A stretch of DNA of 42,775 nucleotides from Marinospirillum sp. (GCA_007119985.1 SKOQ01000003.1:1-42775), one strand, 5' to 3'; counted from the first letter of the stretch, positions 32,064-41,927 are shown. Notes: generated by a model from the letters alone, not told the origin. Program-made: numbers and translations.

Positions 32064-33266
32064 ATGGCTATCGAAATCAAAGCTCCAACTTTTCCTGAAT
32101 CTGTCGCTGAAGGCAGCGTTGCTACTTGGCACAAACAACCTGGCGAAGCTGTCGCGCGCGACGAAATCCTGGTGGAAATTGAAACTGACAAGGTTGTGCT
32201 CGAAGTCCCTTCACCTGTTGATGGCGTCCTCGAAAGCATCGCAGCAGCTGAAGGTGATACGGTCACATCTGAGCAGGTTCTGGCTCTAGTCAAAGAAGGC
32301 GCTGTCGCTGCAGCACCGACACCTGCTGAGGCCAATGCAGCGGCCGCCGCACCAGCAGAAGAAGTCGAAGTGGTCGGCGACCTGCGCGTTGCGCCAGCTG
32401 CTCGCAAACTGGCCGCTGAAAAAAACCTCGATTTAGCCAAAATTGCTGGCAGCGGCAAGGGCGGCATGATCACCAAAGAAGACGTGGTCAAAGCAGCCAA
32501 CGCACCTGCGGCCAAGCCTGCTGCCGCACCAGCCGCAGTGCAAGTGACTGCAGCACCTGGCGAGCGCATTGAAAAACGCGTTCCGATGAGCCGTATGCGT
32601 CAAACCATCGCCAAGCGCCTGGTACAAGCTCAGCAAACAGCCGCCATGCTGACCACTTACAACGAAGTGGACATGAAGCCGGTGATGGAACTGCGCAAGC
32701 AATATAAAGACCTGTTTGAAAAGCGCCACAACGGCGTGCGTCTGGGCTTTATGTCTTTCTTTGTGAAGGCCGCCACTGAAGCCCTGAAGCGTTTCCCTGA
32801 TGTGAACGCCTCGATCGATGGCACAGAAATCGTTTACCACGGGTATCAAGATATCGGCGTCGCCGTTTCGACCGACCGCGGCCTGATGGTGCCTGTACTG
32901 CGTGATTGCGACAGCATGAACCTGGTCGATATCGAAGCTACTATTGCTGACTTTGGTAAGCGTGGCCGCGAAGGTAAAATCGGCATTGATGATCTGCAAG
33001 GCGGCACCTTCACCATCACCAATGGCGGTGTCTTTGGTTCCTTAATGTCCACACCTATCCTGAATCCACCACAAACCGCGATTCTGGGTATGCATAAGAT
33101 CCAAGAGCGTCCTGTTGCAATCAATGGTCAGGTTGAAATTCGTCCAATGATGTATTTGGCTCTGTCTTATGACCACCGCATGATTGATGGTAAAGATGCC
33201 GTGCAGTTCCTGGTCACCATTAAAGAGTTACTCGAAGACCCAGCACGTATCCTGCTAGATGTCTAA
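32064..33266 (+). CDS. sucB: 2-oxoglutarate dehydrogenase E2, dihydrolipoyl succinyltransferase
   Basis: The 400-residue core subunit has one lipoyl domain (1-75; lipoylated Lys43 in EIETDKVVLEVP), an Ala/Pro-rich linker, a peripheral-subunit-binding domain (about 105-145, RVAPAARKLAAEKNLDL), a second flexible linker, and the catalytic domain with His371 and Asp375 in LSYDHRMIDGKDAV. It passes succinyl from SucA to CoA. ATG 32064 with AAAGGG upstream starts the conserved MAIEIKAPTFPES; the in-frame codon at 32049 is not conserved. Confidence 0.97.
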   Translation: MAIEIKAPTFPESVAEGSVATWHKQPGEAVARDEILVEIETDKVVLEVPSPVDGVLESIAAAEGDTVTSEQVLALVKEGAVAAAPTPAEANAAAAAPAEEVEVVGDLRVAPAARKLAAEKNLDLAKIAGSGKGGMITKEDVVKAANAPAAKPAAAPAAVQVTAAPGERIEKRVPMSRMRQTIAKRLVQAQQTAAMLTTYNEVDMKPVMELRKQYKDLFEKRHNGVRLGFMSFFVKAATEALKRFPDVNASIDGTEIVYHGYQDIGVAVSTDRGLMVPVLRDCDSMNLVDIEATIADFGKRGREGKIGIDDLQGGTFTITNGGVFGSLMSTPILNPPQTAILGMHKIQERPVAINGQVEIRPMMYLALSYDHRMIDGKDAVQFLVTIKELLEDPARILLDV

Positions 33267-33315
33267 ACTCTGTTCACGGTCATCATTTTGCCACGTTAAA
33301 AACGGGAAATAAGTT

Positions 33316-34755
33316 ATGTCTGATAAATTTGATGTTGTTGTGATTGGTGCGGGCCCTGGCGGCTATGTTGCAGCCATCCGTGCTGCTCAGCTGGGCTTGA
33401 AAACCGCTTGCATTGAGAAGTGGGTCAATAAAGAAGGGAAGACCGTCCTTGGCGGTACCTGTCTGAATGTCGGCTGTATTCCATCTAAAGCCCTGCTTGA
33501 GGCTTCACACAAGTTCCACGAAGCCAAGCATGACTTTGATACCTTCGGCATCCAAGCACCGAATGTGACGATGGATGTGCCCAAGATGATCGAGCGTAAA
33601 GACAAGATCGTCACTCAGCTGACCGGCGGTATTGCGATGCTGTTCAAAGCCAATGGCGTCACGCCTTTTGAAGGCACAGGCAAGCTGTTAGCCGGCAAAA
33701 AAGTTGAAGTCACAGGCCACGATGGCAGCACTCAGGTTCTGGAAGCAGAGAACGTGATCATTGCTTCTGGTTCCGTACCCGTTGAAATTCCACCAGCCCC
33801 GCTGACTGAAGACATTATTGTCGACTCGACAGGCGCATTGGATTTCACTGCCACACCAGCCCGCCTTGGCGTAATCGGCGGTGGTGTGATCGGCCTCGAG
33901 TTAGGTTCAGTGTGGAGCCGTCTCGGTTCTGAAGTCACTGTTTTTGAAGCGATGGATACCTTCCTCGCAGCAATGGATCAGCAGATTGCAAAAGAAGTCA
34001 AAAAATCACTGACCAAGCAGGGCCTCAACATTGAGCTAGGTGCTCGCGTTACTGCCACCCAAATCAATGGCCAAGAAGTTGAAGTCACCTATGCCGATGC
34101 CAAGGGTGAGCACAAGAAGGTTTTTGATAAGCTGATCGTTTGTGTCGGTCGTAAGCCCTACACCAAAGGCGTCCTGTCTGATGATGCTGGCGTTTCTTTG
34201 GATGAGCGCGGCTTTATTTTCGTCGATGACCAATGCCAGACTTCCGTTCCTGGCGTGTACGCCATCGGTGACGTCGTACGCGGCCCGATGCTGGCCCACA
34301 AGGCTTCTGAAGAAGGCGTGACTGTCGCCGATATCATCGCAGGCCACAAGGCTCAGATGAACTATGATGCGATTCCTGGCGTCATCTACACCTTCCCTGA
34401 GGTTGCTTCTGTCGGTAAAACCGAAGAAGAACTGAAGGCCGCTGGTGTCCCTTACAAAACTGGCGTCTTCCCCTTTTCTGCAATAGGTCGTGCTATGGCC
34501 AACAACTGCACTGAAGGCATGGTCAAGATTCTGGCGCACGAAGAAACAGATCGCGTTCTCGGTATGCACATCTTCGGTCAGAATGCCGGTGAAATGATTC
34601 ATAACGGTGTGATAGCTCTTGAATTTGCTTCCTCTGCTGAAGACTTGGCGTTGATGTGCTTTGCACACCCCACCCTGTCAGAAGCAGTTCACGAAGCAGC
34701 GCTGGCTGTGGATGGTCATGCCATCCATATGGCCAATCGTAAAAAACGCAAGTAA
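33316..34755 (+). CDS. lpd: Dihydrolipoyl dehydrogenase (E3)
   Basis: The 479-residue flavoprotein reoxidises the lipoyl groups of SucB and reduces NAD+. FAD motif VIGAGPGGYVAAIRAA is at 9-24, the redox disulfide is Cys49/Cys54 in GGTCLNVGCIPSK, the NAD motif is GVIGGGVIGLELG, and the His451-Glu456 couple lies in HPTLSE. Placement between sucB and sucC is the Pseudomonas lpdG arrangement, so this E3 serves the 2-oxoglutarate dehydrogenase complex and perhaps others. The C-terminus ends in a basic RKKRK. Confidence 0.96.
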   Translation: MSDKFDVVVIGAGPGGYVAAIRAAQLGLKTACIEKWVNKEGKTVLGGTCLNVGCIPSKALLEASHKFHEAKHDFDTFGIQAPNVTMDVPKMIERKDKIVTQLTGGIAMLFKANGVTPFEGTGKLLAGKKVEVTGHDGSTQVLEAENVIIASGSVPVEIPPAPLTEDIIVDSTGALDFTATPARLGVIGGGVIGLELGSVWSRLGSEVTVFEAMDTFLAAMDQQIAKEVKKSLTKQGLNIELGARVTATQINGQEVEVTYADAKGEHKKVFDKLIVCVGRKPYTKGVLSDDAGVSLDERGFIFVDDQCQTSVPGVYAIGDVVRGPMLAHKASEEGVTVADIIAGHKAQMNYDAIPGVIYTFPEVASVGKTEEELKAAGVPYKTGVFPFSAIGRAMANNCTEGMVKILAHEETDRVLGMHIFGQNAGEMIHNGVIALEFASSAEDLALMCFAHPTLSEAVHEAALAVDGHAIHMANRKKRK

Positions 34756-34766
34756 AACGGCGTGAT

Positions 34767-34840
34767 GCAGGCTGGCGATGTCAGCCTGCTGGGGATAGAC
34801 GAATTGGTCTGAGATGATCTTTCAGTTCAGTCCGTCTATC
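34767..34840 (+). promoter_or_regulatory. Structured sucC leader
   Basis: The 122-base lpd-sucC gap contains a perfect 8-bp hairpin GCAGGCTG/CAGCCTGC (34767-34789) and a second 8-bp pairing GATAGACG/CGTCTATC (34794-34801 with 34833-34840) around a 31-base loop. No T run follows either, so these are not terminators. Conserved sucC-associated RNA motifs exist in some gammaproteobacteria; identity with them is not established. Confidence 0.5.
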
Positions 34841-34877
34841 AACTTAGTTCAGTTACAGACAAAGACGGCATTTATCT

Positions 34878-36043
<1,166 letters not shown>

Positions 36044-36044
<1 letters not shown>

Positions 36045-36919
36045 TGAGCGTATTAATCAACAAAGACACCAAAGTGATCTGCCAAGGTTTCACTGGTGGA
36101 CAGGGTACTTTCCACTCTGAGCAAGCGATTGCTTATGGCACCAAAATGGTTGGCGGTGTCACACCAGGTAAGGGTGGCACAACCCACCTCGGCCTGCCTG
36201 TCTTCAATACAGTGAAAGAAGCTGTTGAAGCGACTGGCGCTGAAGCCTCTGTGATTTACGTTCCTGCGCCTTTCTGTAAAGACTCGATCTTAGAAGCCGC
36301 CAATGCAGGCATCAAGCTGATCGTTGCCATCACTGAAGGCATTCCGACTCTGGATATGCTGGAGTGCAAGGTCAAGTGTGACGAACTGGGCGTGATCCTG
36401 ATCGGTCCTAACTGCCCAGGCGTTATCACACCCGGCGAGTGCAAAATCGGCATCATGCCTGGCCATATTCACAAGCCAGGCAAAGTGGGTATCGTTTCAC
36501 GTTCAGGTACTTTGACCTATGAAGCGGTGAAGCAGACCACGGATCACGGTTTCGGCCAGTCCACTTGTGTTGGTATCGGTGGTGACCCCATCCCAGGTTC
36601 TAACTTCATTGATATTCTGAAGCTCTTCCAAGAAGATCCACAAACTGAAGCGATCGTGATGATCGGTGAAATCGGTGGCTCTGCAGAAGAAGAAGCGGCA
36701 GCCTATATCAAAGCCAACGTCACCAAGCCTGTGGTGTCTTACATCGCGGGTGTGACTGCCCCTGCTGGTAAGCGTATGGGTCACGCTGGTGCGATCATTG
36801 CTGGCGGCAAGGGTACAGCAGACGAGAAGTTTGCTGCACTGGAAGATGCCGGCGTCAAGACAGTGCGTTCACTGGCTGAAATCGGTAACGCATTGAAAGA
36901 AGTGACTGGCTGGAACTAA
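36044..36919 (+). CDS. sucD: Succinyl-CoA synthetase alpha subunit
   Basis: The 291-residue CoA-binding subunit has the Rossmann segment ICQGFTGGQGTFHSEQAI (12-29), GPNCPGVITPGECKIGIMPG, and the phosphohistidine His247 in KRMGHAGAIIAGGKGTA. Family length. GGAGGG lies inside the end of sucC as its ribosome site. It is the last gene of the citric-acid-cycle run, and two terminators follow. Confidence 0.97.
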
Positions 36920-36925
36920 TCCAAC

Positions 36926-36979
36926 GGTCACTTTTGTGACCCGCCAGTAAGCTGAAACATTTTTCAGCGCACTTTTTTT
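36926..36979 (+). terminator. First terminator after sucD, with preceding hairpin
   Basis: A GGTCAC/GTGACC hairpin with a TTTT loop (36926-36941) is followed by a 7-bp stem GCTGAAA/TTTCAGC (36951-36968), then GCAC and seven T residues. The second stem fits a rho-independent terminator. Confidence 0.7.
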
Positions 36980-36991
36980 CTGTAATACTAG

Positions 36992-37027
36992 AGCAGTTCA
37001 ATCTTATTGATTGGACTGCTTTTTTTT
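36992..37027 (+). terminator. Second, strong terminator after sucD
   Basis: A stem of about 12 bp (GCAGTTCAATC with GATTGGACTGC, one G-U pair) is followed by eight or more T residues. It closes the sdh-suc operon and lies 67 bases before the next gene. Confidence 0.9.
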
Positions 37028-37042
37028 GCCTCCCCTTTCACT

Positions 37043-37066
37043 AAGCCAGTTCATCGGTACTGGCTT
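37043..37066 (+). other. Hairpin in the leader of the sodium-symporter gene
   Basis: A perfect 8-bp stem AAGCCAGT/ACTGGCTT with an 8-base loop lies 28 bases upstream of the transporter ATG. It may be a leader structure; no T run follows. Confidence 0.4.
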
Positions 37067-37094
37067 GACGCCACTGCTAGAAAATAGGAATGCG

Positions 37095-38498
37095 ATGAAT
37101 ACCCCAACTGTCCACCCACAATGGTCGTCACGTCTGGCCTTTGTTCTCGCTGCAACAGGCTCTGCCGTTGGTCTTGGTAATATCTGGAAGTTCCCCTATG
37201 TCGTCGGTGAGAATGGTGGCGGTGCTTTCGTACTGGTCTATCTTGCCTGCATCTTCTTAATGGGGATTCCTATTTTAATGGCCGAATCGATGATTGGTCG
37301 TCTTGGTCGCCGTAGCCCTGTCGCCACCATGCAACATCTGGTGACGGAACAAAAAGCGTTCAAAGGCTGGGCTTTGATTGGCTGGAATGGTGTCCTGGCC
37401 TCGGCGCTGGTACTGTCCTTTTATGCCGTCATTGGTGGCTGGTCACTGGCTTATGTTGTCCATGCCTTAAGCGGTGACTTTACGCTCGATCCTGCCTCAG
37501 CCGAGCCTGCCATCGCGGTGATTGGTGGTATTTTCAATGATCTGCTGGCTAACCCGCTAGAACTGCTGCTTTGGCATAGCCTGTTTATGTTGATTGTCAT
37601 CGGGATCGTTGGTCGCGGTGTGCGCCAGGGCTTAGAGCGTTCAATTACCTGGCTGATGCCTATGCTATTTATCCTGCTGCTGGTTCTGGTCGGCTATGCC
37701 ATGACCACCGGTGAGTTTATGCGTGGTGTCACCTTCTTATTCCGTCCCAACTTTGCAGATCTCAGCGGCCAAGCCATGCTAGCGGCCTTGGGCCATGCTG
37801 CGTTCACGCTCAGTATCGGTATCGGCGTGATGATGGCCTACGGCTCTTATCTTCCGGATTCAGTCAATATCCCACGGACAGTGATCAGCATTGCTATTTT
37901 GGATGTGGTGGTGGCGCTGCTGGCTGGCCTCGCTATCTTTCCGATTGTCTTTGCTGAAGGACTCCAAGTCAGTGAAGGCCCAGGGTTGATTTTCGTCACG
38001 CTGCCATTGGCCTTTGCGCAGATGGGAGACTGGGTGGCCGGACTCAATATCAGTCTGATGGTAGCCAGTCTCTTCTTCCTACTGCTGGCCATTGCCGCTA
38101 TCACTTCGGCGATTTCGATGCTGGAACCTGTTGTCGAGTGGCTCGAAGAGCAAAAAGGCTTGTCGCGTCTTTCTGGTACGCTGCTCGGTGGTGGGGTGAT
38201 TTGGTTTGTCGGTATCGCAACCCTCTTGTCCTTCAACCTGTGGGACGAGTTCTATCCTCTGGCTGCGCTCGGCATTGAGCGGACCTTCTTCCAATTGTTT
38301 GACTTCTTGGTTTCCAACCTGATGATGCCGCTCGGTGGTCTGGCGATTGTCCTTTTTGCTGGCTGGATCATCCCGCGCGCTACACTAGAGCAGCAGCTCC
38401 CTGTCTCAGAAGCTGCCTTTAATCTGCTTTATCTGCTGTTACGTTGGATCACACCCGCAGGTGTGGCATTGGTGTTTTTCTATCAGCTGATTCGCTGA
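37095..38498 (+). CDS. Sodium-dependent transporter, NSS (SLC6-like) family
   Basis: The 467-residue membrane protein begins with the family hallmark: WSSRLAFVLAATGSAVGLGNIWKFPYVVGENGGGAFVLVYL, in which the unwound TM1 GSAVGLGN binds sodium and substrate. It has 11 to 12 hydrophobic segments and a TM6-type ALGHAAFTLSIGIGVMMAYGSYL. Bacterial members (LeuT, MhsT, TnaT) take up hydrophobic or aromatic amino acids with sodium; the substrate is not fixed by these motifs. ATG 37095 has ATAGGAA upstream; the longer frame from 37011 passes through the sucD terminator and is rejected. Confidence 0.92.
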   Translation: MNTPTVHPQWSSRLAFVLAATGSAVGLGNIWKFPYVVGENGGGAFVLVYLACIFLMGIPILMAESMIGRLGRRSPVATMQHLVTEQKAFKGWALIGWNGVLASALVLSFYAVIGGWSLAYVVHALSGDFTLDPASAEPAIAVIGGIFNDLLANPLELLLWHSLFMLIVIGIVGRGVRQGLERSITWLMPMLFILLLVLVGYAMTTGEFMRGVTFLFRPNFADLSGQAMLAALGHAAFTLSIGIGVMMAYGSYLPDSVNIPRTVISIAILDVVVALLAGLAIFPIVFAEGLQVSEGPGLIFVTLPLAFAQMGDWVAGLNISLMVASLFFLLLAIAAITSAISMLEPVVEWLEEQKGLSRLSGTLLGGGVIWFVGIATLLSFNLWDEFYPLAALGIERTFFQLFDFLVSNLMMPLGGLAIVLFAGWIIPRATLEQQLPVSEAAFNLLYLLLRWITPAGVALVFFYQLIR

Positions 38499-38510
38499 AA
38501 GTAGCCACGT

Positions 38511-38538
38511 AGCTGATCTTCCCTAGGCAGGATCAGCT
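38511..38538. other. Inverted repeat after the symporter gene
   Basis: A perfect 8-bp repeat AGCTGATC/GATCAGCT with a 12-base loop lies 12 bases after the stop. No T run follows directly; the actual terminator is the next hairpin. Confidence 0.4.
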
Positions 38539-38545
38539 TCCACTC

Positions 38546-38583
38546 GGCGCTTGAGTTCCTATTCAGTCTCAAGCGCCTTTTTT
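38546..38583 (+). terminator. Rho-independent terminator of the symporter gene
   Basis: A 10-bp stem GGCGCTTGAG/CTCAAGCGCC with a 12-base loop is followed by TTTTTT. It overlaps the 3' end of the convergent DUF2798 gene. Confidence 0.85.
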
Positions 38584-38802
38584 GATCCATCTCGCTGCAA
38601 AGCTTTGTAAGCGAGGGGCGCCAAAGAGAATCAGTAAAAACGCAATCGGCCAGGCAATATAAAAGGCACGCCACCAGCGAGCGAGCAGCCCGGGCTCTAG
38701 GCCCGTATTCACTAAGGTGATCACCAAGGTCATGATGGTGACCATATAGATCGACATAATGAAGGCAAAAACAAAACGTGCGTAGCGAGCTGGAAAAAGC
38801 AT
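38569..38802 (-). CDS. DUF2798 small membrane protein
   Basis: The 77-residue protein has two hydrophobic helices separated by a loop: RFVFAFIMSIYMVTIMTLVITLVNTG and WRAFYIAWPIAFLLILFGAP, the two signature segments of DUF2798. The C-terminus is basic (WIKKGA). The function of the family is unknown. ATG 38802 has GAGG eight bases upstream; a TTG one codon earlier is less likely. It is convergent with the symporter, and a longer overlapping frame on this strand is not supported. Confidence 0.8.
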   Translation of the reverse strand: MLFPARYARFVFAFIMSIYMVTIMTLVITLVNTGLEPGLLARWWRAFYIAWPIAFLLILFGAPRLQSFAARWIKKGA

Positions 38803-38990
38803 CAATCAACCTCATTCAACGAGTTTATTTTAGAAGAATCTTATTTTAGGGTGACTCGAACGTCTTGCCTAGCGCTTTTCAAGCTCGCTTAAAAACCTTA
38901 AGCTTATCAAACAAGCGTTTTGACTCAATGGCGGCCCTCTTCCTTAGTCCAGCCTTGATTGAAACCCTCTTCCTATTGATGGACAAGATC

Positions 38991-39470
38991 ATGACCCCAG
39001 AACAACAACATCGTGGCATTACTGGTTTTATGCAGATGATTCCTCACTGCAAAGAGATCGGCATGTCACTGGATCATATTCAAGCCGATTCGAGTGTGGT
39101 CCTGCGACTCGACCCTCGCCCTGAACTCACTGGCAATGCAGCCCTTGGACTGATTCATGGTGGCGTACTGACGGTACTGATGGATACAGCCTGTGGTTCC
39201 GCCGCTATTCTTGGGCTGCCCTACCCTGAAATCTGCCCAACGGTGGATTTGCGTCTCGATCACTACAGTGCGGCCAATAATCAGCGCCCACTCTTTTGCC
39301 GCGCCTGGGCGACGCATGTCACTCAGCAGATCGTCTTCACTGAAGGCGTGATCTGGCAAGATGAGGGCCAGCTCCTTGCCAAGGGCACCGGCACTTTTAT
39401 GCGTCTGGGTGCAGAACGCACTCCCGCAGGATTCGCACAACATCTCTTTGGCGTGGAGCCCCAAGCATGA
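38991..39470 (+). CDS. PaaI-type hot-dog acyl-CoA thioesterase, first of a pair
   Basis: The 160-residue hot-dog protein has the PaaI/YigI-type signature GLIHGGVLTVLMDTACGSAA (about residues 54-73), which holds the backbone oxyanion site and the acidic catalytic residue, and PTVDLRLDHYSA on the central strand. It probably hydrolyses acyl- or aryl-CoA esters. Start choice is uncertain: ATG 38991 (GGA seven bases before) is preferred, ATG 38979 is possible, and the frame is open to 38865 without conservation. Its stop overlaps the start of the next gene (ATGA). Confidence 0.8.
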   Translation: MTPEQQHRGITGFMQMIPHCKEIGMSLDHIQADSSVVLRLDPRPELTGNAALGLIHGGVLTVLMDTACGSAAILGLPYPEICPTVDLRLDHYSAANNQRPLFCRAWATHVTQQIVFTEGVIWQDEGQLLAKGTGTFMRLGAERTPAGFAQHLFGVEPQA

Positions 39471-39907
39471 GCCCATCTCTTGTTACCACTGATCAGATCA
39501 ACCAATGGATCGAGCAGATTCCCTATGCCAAGATGATTGGCGTACAGGCCGTAGAAACAGAAAGCGGCTTGATCTTTGAACTCGCCGTGAAGAAAACCAA
39601 TATCGGCAACCCTGTACTGCCAGCCTTGCATGGTGGCGTGGTGGCCGCCTTTATGGAAACTGCCGCCATTCTGAATGTGATGGCGCTGACCGATGGGCAG
39701 AAGATCCCCAAGATTATCAACTTCTCGCTCGACTATCTGCGCAGTGTTGAACTCAAACCCACTTACGCACGTTGCGAGCTGGGCCGCATGGGTAAACGCG
39801 TCGTTAATGTTGCCGTGCATGTCTGGCAGGATCAGCAAGATGAAAAACCCCTCGCCTTAGGTAGAGCGCATTTGATCTGGCCACAAGAGAACCACAACGA
39901 GGCTTGA
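39467..39907 (+). CDS. PaaI-type hot-dog acyl-CoA thioesterase, second of a pair
   Basis: The 146-residue hot-dog protein has LPALHGGVVAAFMETAAILNVM (about 52-73), with Glu in the position where the first paralogue has Asp, and FSLDYLRSVEL on the central strand. It overlaps the first thioesterase gene by four bases, so the two are translationally coupled and may form a heteromer or act on the same pathway. The substrate is unknown. The TGA stop lies inside the sigma-32 promoter of htpG. Confidence 0.83.
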   Translation: MSPSLVTTDQINQWIEQIPYAKMIGVQAVETESGLIFELAVKKTNIGNPVLPALHGGVVAAFMETAAILNVMALTDGQKIPKIINFSLDYLRSVELKPTYARCELGRMGKRVVNVAVHVWQDQQDEKPLALGRAHLIWPQENHNEA

Positions 39908-39932
39908 AAAAACACCACCCCATCCCCACTTT
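39903..39932 (+). promoter_or_regulatory. Sigma-32 heat-shock promoter of htpG
   Basis: CTTGAAA (39903-39909), a 14-base spacer and CCCCACTTT (39924-39932) fit the sigma-32 consensus CTTGAAA-N11-16-CCCCATNT with one mismatch. The -35 overlaps the stop codon of the upstream thioesterase. The predicted leader is about 60 bases. Confidence 0.75.
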
Positions 39933-39998
39933 AAAGATCAGGCTGATGGCCAACTTTTTATTCCACTGATCTGATCTTTACTGTGAGGAGCATTTTTT

Positions 39999-41891
39999 AT
40001 GAGTCAGGCTGAAAAACAAACGCTTGGTTTTCAAACCGAAGTCAAGCAACTGCTGCATTTGATGGTGCATGCACTCTATTCCAATCGTGAGATTTTCCTG
40101 CGCGAACTCATCTCCAATGCCTCGGATGCGTGCGACAAGCTGCGTTTTGAAGCCATCAAAAAACCCGAACTCTTCGAAGAGCAGTCTGATCTGCGTGTGC
40201 GCCTGTACTTAAATGAAGAGCAGGGCGAAATCATCATCGAAGATAACGGCATCGGGATGAACCGTGAAGATGTCATTGCGCACCTCGGTACCATTGCTCG
40301 CTCAGGCACCGCAGACTTTTTGCAAAACCTGAGCGGTGATCAGAAGAAAGATTCCAGCCTGATCGGCCAGTTTGGTGTTGGCTTCTACTCAGCCTTTATT
40401 GTCGCCGATGAAGTGCAGGTTGAGACACGCAAGGCCGGTGAAGCTGCGGATCAAGGCGTGCGTTGGGTTTCGCAAGGTGAGGGGGAGTTCAGTGTTGAGC
40501 CGATCACCAAGGCTGAACGTGGCACGCGTATCCTGCTGAAATTAAAAGAAGATGCCAAGGAATTTGCTGGCTCTTGGCGAGTGCGTAATATTATCCAAAA
40601 GTATTCCGACCATATCGGCCTGCCAATTCAGATCGAAAAAACAGTGGAGGTTGAAGGCGAGGAAGAGCAAGCCAGTGCCACTGAATGGGAAACCATCAAC
40701 AAGGCGAATGCACTGTGGACACGCGCCAAGTCTGAAATTAAGGATGAGGAGTACAAGGAGTTCTATAAGCATGTTGCTCACGATTTCCAAGATCCACTGC
40801 ACTGGAGCCACAACAAGGTCGAGGGCAAGCAGGAGTACACTTCCTTGCTTTTCATCCCTCAACGCGCGCCCTTTGATCTTTACCATCGCGAAGCGCCACG
40901 CGGCCTGAAGCTCTATGTACAGCGCGTGTTTATTCTCGATAACGCCGAGCAGTTCCTGCCGCTTTATCTGCGCTTTATCAAAGGGGTGATCGATTCATCT
41001 GATCTGCCACTGAACGTCTCGCGTGAAATCCTGCAACAGAATCCGATGATTGATAGCATGAAGTCAGCGCTCACTAAGCGCGTTCTCTCCATGCTGGAGC
41101 AGCTCGCCAAAGATGCAGATCAATATGCGATCTTCTGGAAAGAGTTTGGCCAAGCCCTGAAAGAAGGCCCAGCTGAAGACTTTGCTAACCGTGAGCGTAT
41201 TGCTGGCCTACTGCGCTTTAGCTCAACGCAAGAAACGGCGCAAACAGTCAGCCTAGCGGATTATCTGGCACGCATGCCAGAAGGCCAACAGAAGATCTAC
41301 TATCTGATCGGTGATAGCCTGTCGCAGGTCAAATCCAGCCCGCACCTGGAAGTTTTCCGCAAGAAAGGGATTGAAGTGCTGCTGTTAACCGACCGGGTTG
41401 ATGAGTGGCTGATGAGCCATCTAAATGAGTTTGACGGCAAGTCCTTTGTCGATATCGCACGCGGCGATCTTGACCTCGGTGAGCTGGACAGTGCAGAAGA
41501 GAAGCAAGCACAAGAAAAAGCAACTGAAGAGAAGAAAGATCTGCTAGAGCGTGTTCAGAAAGCCCTTGGTGAACGCGTTAGTGAAGTGAAGGTCTCGACC
41601 CGCCTGACCAACTCACCCGCTGTTTTAGTCATGGGGGCTGGTGATCTGGGTGTGCAAATGCGTAAAATTCTAGAAGCGGCTGGCCAAGCAGCACCAGAGA
41701 GCAAACCGCGCTTAGAAATCAACCCTGAGCACCCGCTGATTCAGCGTTTGGAAAGCAGTGCTGAAGAGCGCTTTAATGATCTGGCGCGTTTGTTGTGCGA
41801 TCAGGCGGCCTTGGCAGCGGGCGAAAGCCTAGAAGACCCTGCTGATTTCGTGCAGCGACTCAATCACTTACTGCTCGATCTCAGCCGTTAA
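39999..41891 (+). CDS. htpG: Molecular chaperone HtpG (Hsp90)
   Basis: The 630-residue cytoplasmic Hsp90 has the GHKL ATPase domain at the N-terminus: NREIFLRELISNASDACDKLRF, IEDNGIGMNREDVIAHLGTIARSG and GQFGVGFYSAF. The middle domain carries the catalytic-loop Arg region LPLNVSREILQQNP, and a C-terminal dimerisation domain follows. Full bacterial length. GAGGAG lies eight bases before the ATG. Heat-shock control is indicated by the sigma-32 promoter just upstream, and a terminator follows. Confidence 0.97.
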   Translation: MSQAEKQTLGFQTEVKQLLHLMVHALYSNREIFLRELISNASDACDKLRFEAIKKPELFEEQSDLRVRLYLNEEQGEIIIEDNGIGMNREDVIAHLGTIARSGTADFLQNLSGDQKKDSSLIGQFGVGFYSAFIVADEVQVETRKAGEAADQGVRWVSQGEGEFSVEPITKAERGTRILLKLKEDAKEFAGSWRVRNIIQKYSDHIGLPIQIEKTVEVEGEEEQASATEWETINKANALWTRAKSEIKDEEYKEFYKHVAHDFQDPLHWSHNKVEGKQEYTSLLFIPQRAPFDLYHREAPRGLKLYVQRVFILDNAEQFLPLYLRFIKGVIDSSDLPLNVSREILQQNPMIDSMKSALTKRVLSMLEQLAKDADQYAIFWKEFGQALKEGPAEDFANRERIAGLLRFSSTQETAQTVSLADYLARMPEGQQKIYYLIGDSLSQVKSSPHLEVFRKKGIEVLLLTDRVDEWLMSHLNEFDGKSFVDIARGDLDLGELDSAEEKQAQEKATEEKKDLLERVQKALGERVSEVKVSTRLTNSPAVLVMGAGDLGVQMRKILEAAGQAAPESKPRLEINPEHPLIQRLESSAEERFNDLARLLCDQAALAAGESLEDPADFVQRLNHLLLDLSR

Positions 41892-41899
41892 GCCCTCTC

Positions 41900-41927
41900 A
41901 ACCCCTGTCCCTGGCAGGGGTTTTTTC
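41900..41927 (+). terminator. Rho-independent terminator of htpG
   Basis: An 8-bp stem AACCCCTG/CAGGGGTT with a 7-base loop runs into a T tract, eight bases after the htpG stop. Confidence 0.9.

Noticed and set aside
32000..32569. 189-codon minus-strand frame opposite sucB
   Set aside because: Its Ala/Ser/Thr/Gly-rich, low-complexity translation is the antisense shadow of the lipoyl domain and Ala/Pro linker of sucB.
34036..34668. 210-codon minus-strand frame opposite lpd
   Set aside because: Antisense shadow of a strongly conserved gene; no ribosome site, no family resemblance.
38483..38815. 110-codon minus-strand frame overlapping the DUF2798 gene
   Set aside because: The DUF2798 signature is in the other frame; this frame also runs into the symporter gene and its terminator.
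39903..39923. Sigma-32 -10 at the CCCCAT of 39918-39923
   Set aside because: It would leave only eight bases after CTTGAAA; the CCCCACTTT at 39924 gives the correct 14-base spacing.
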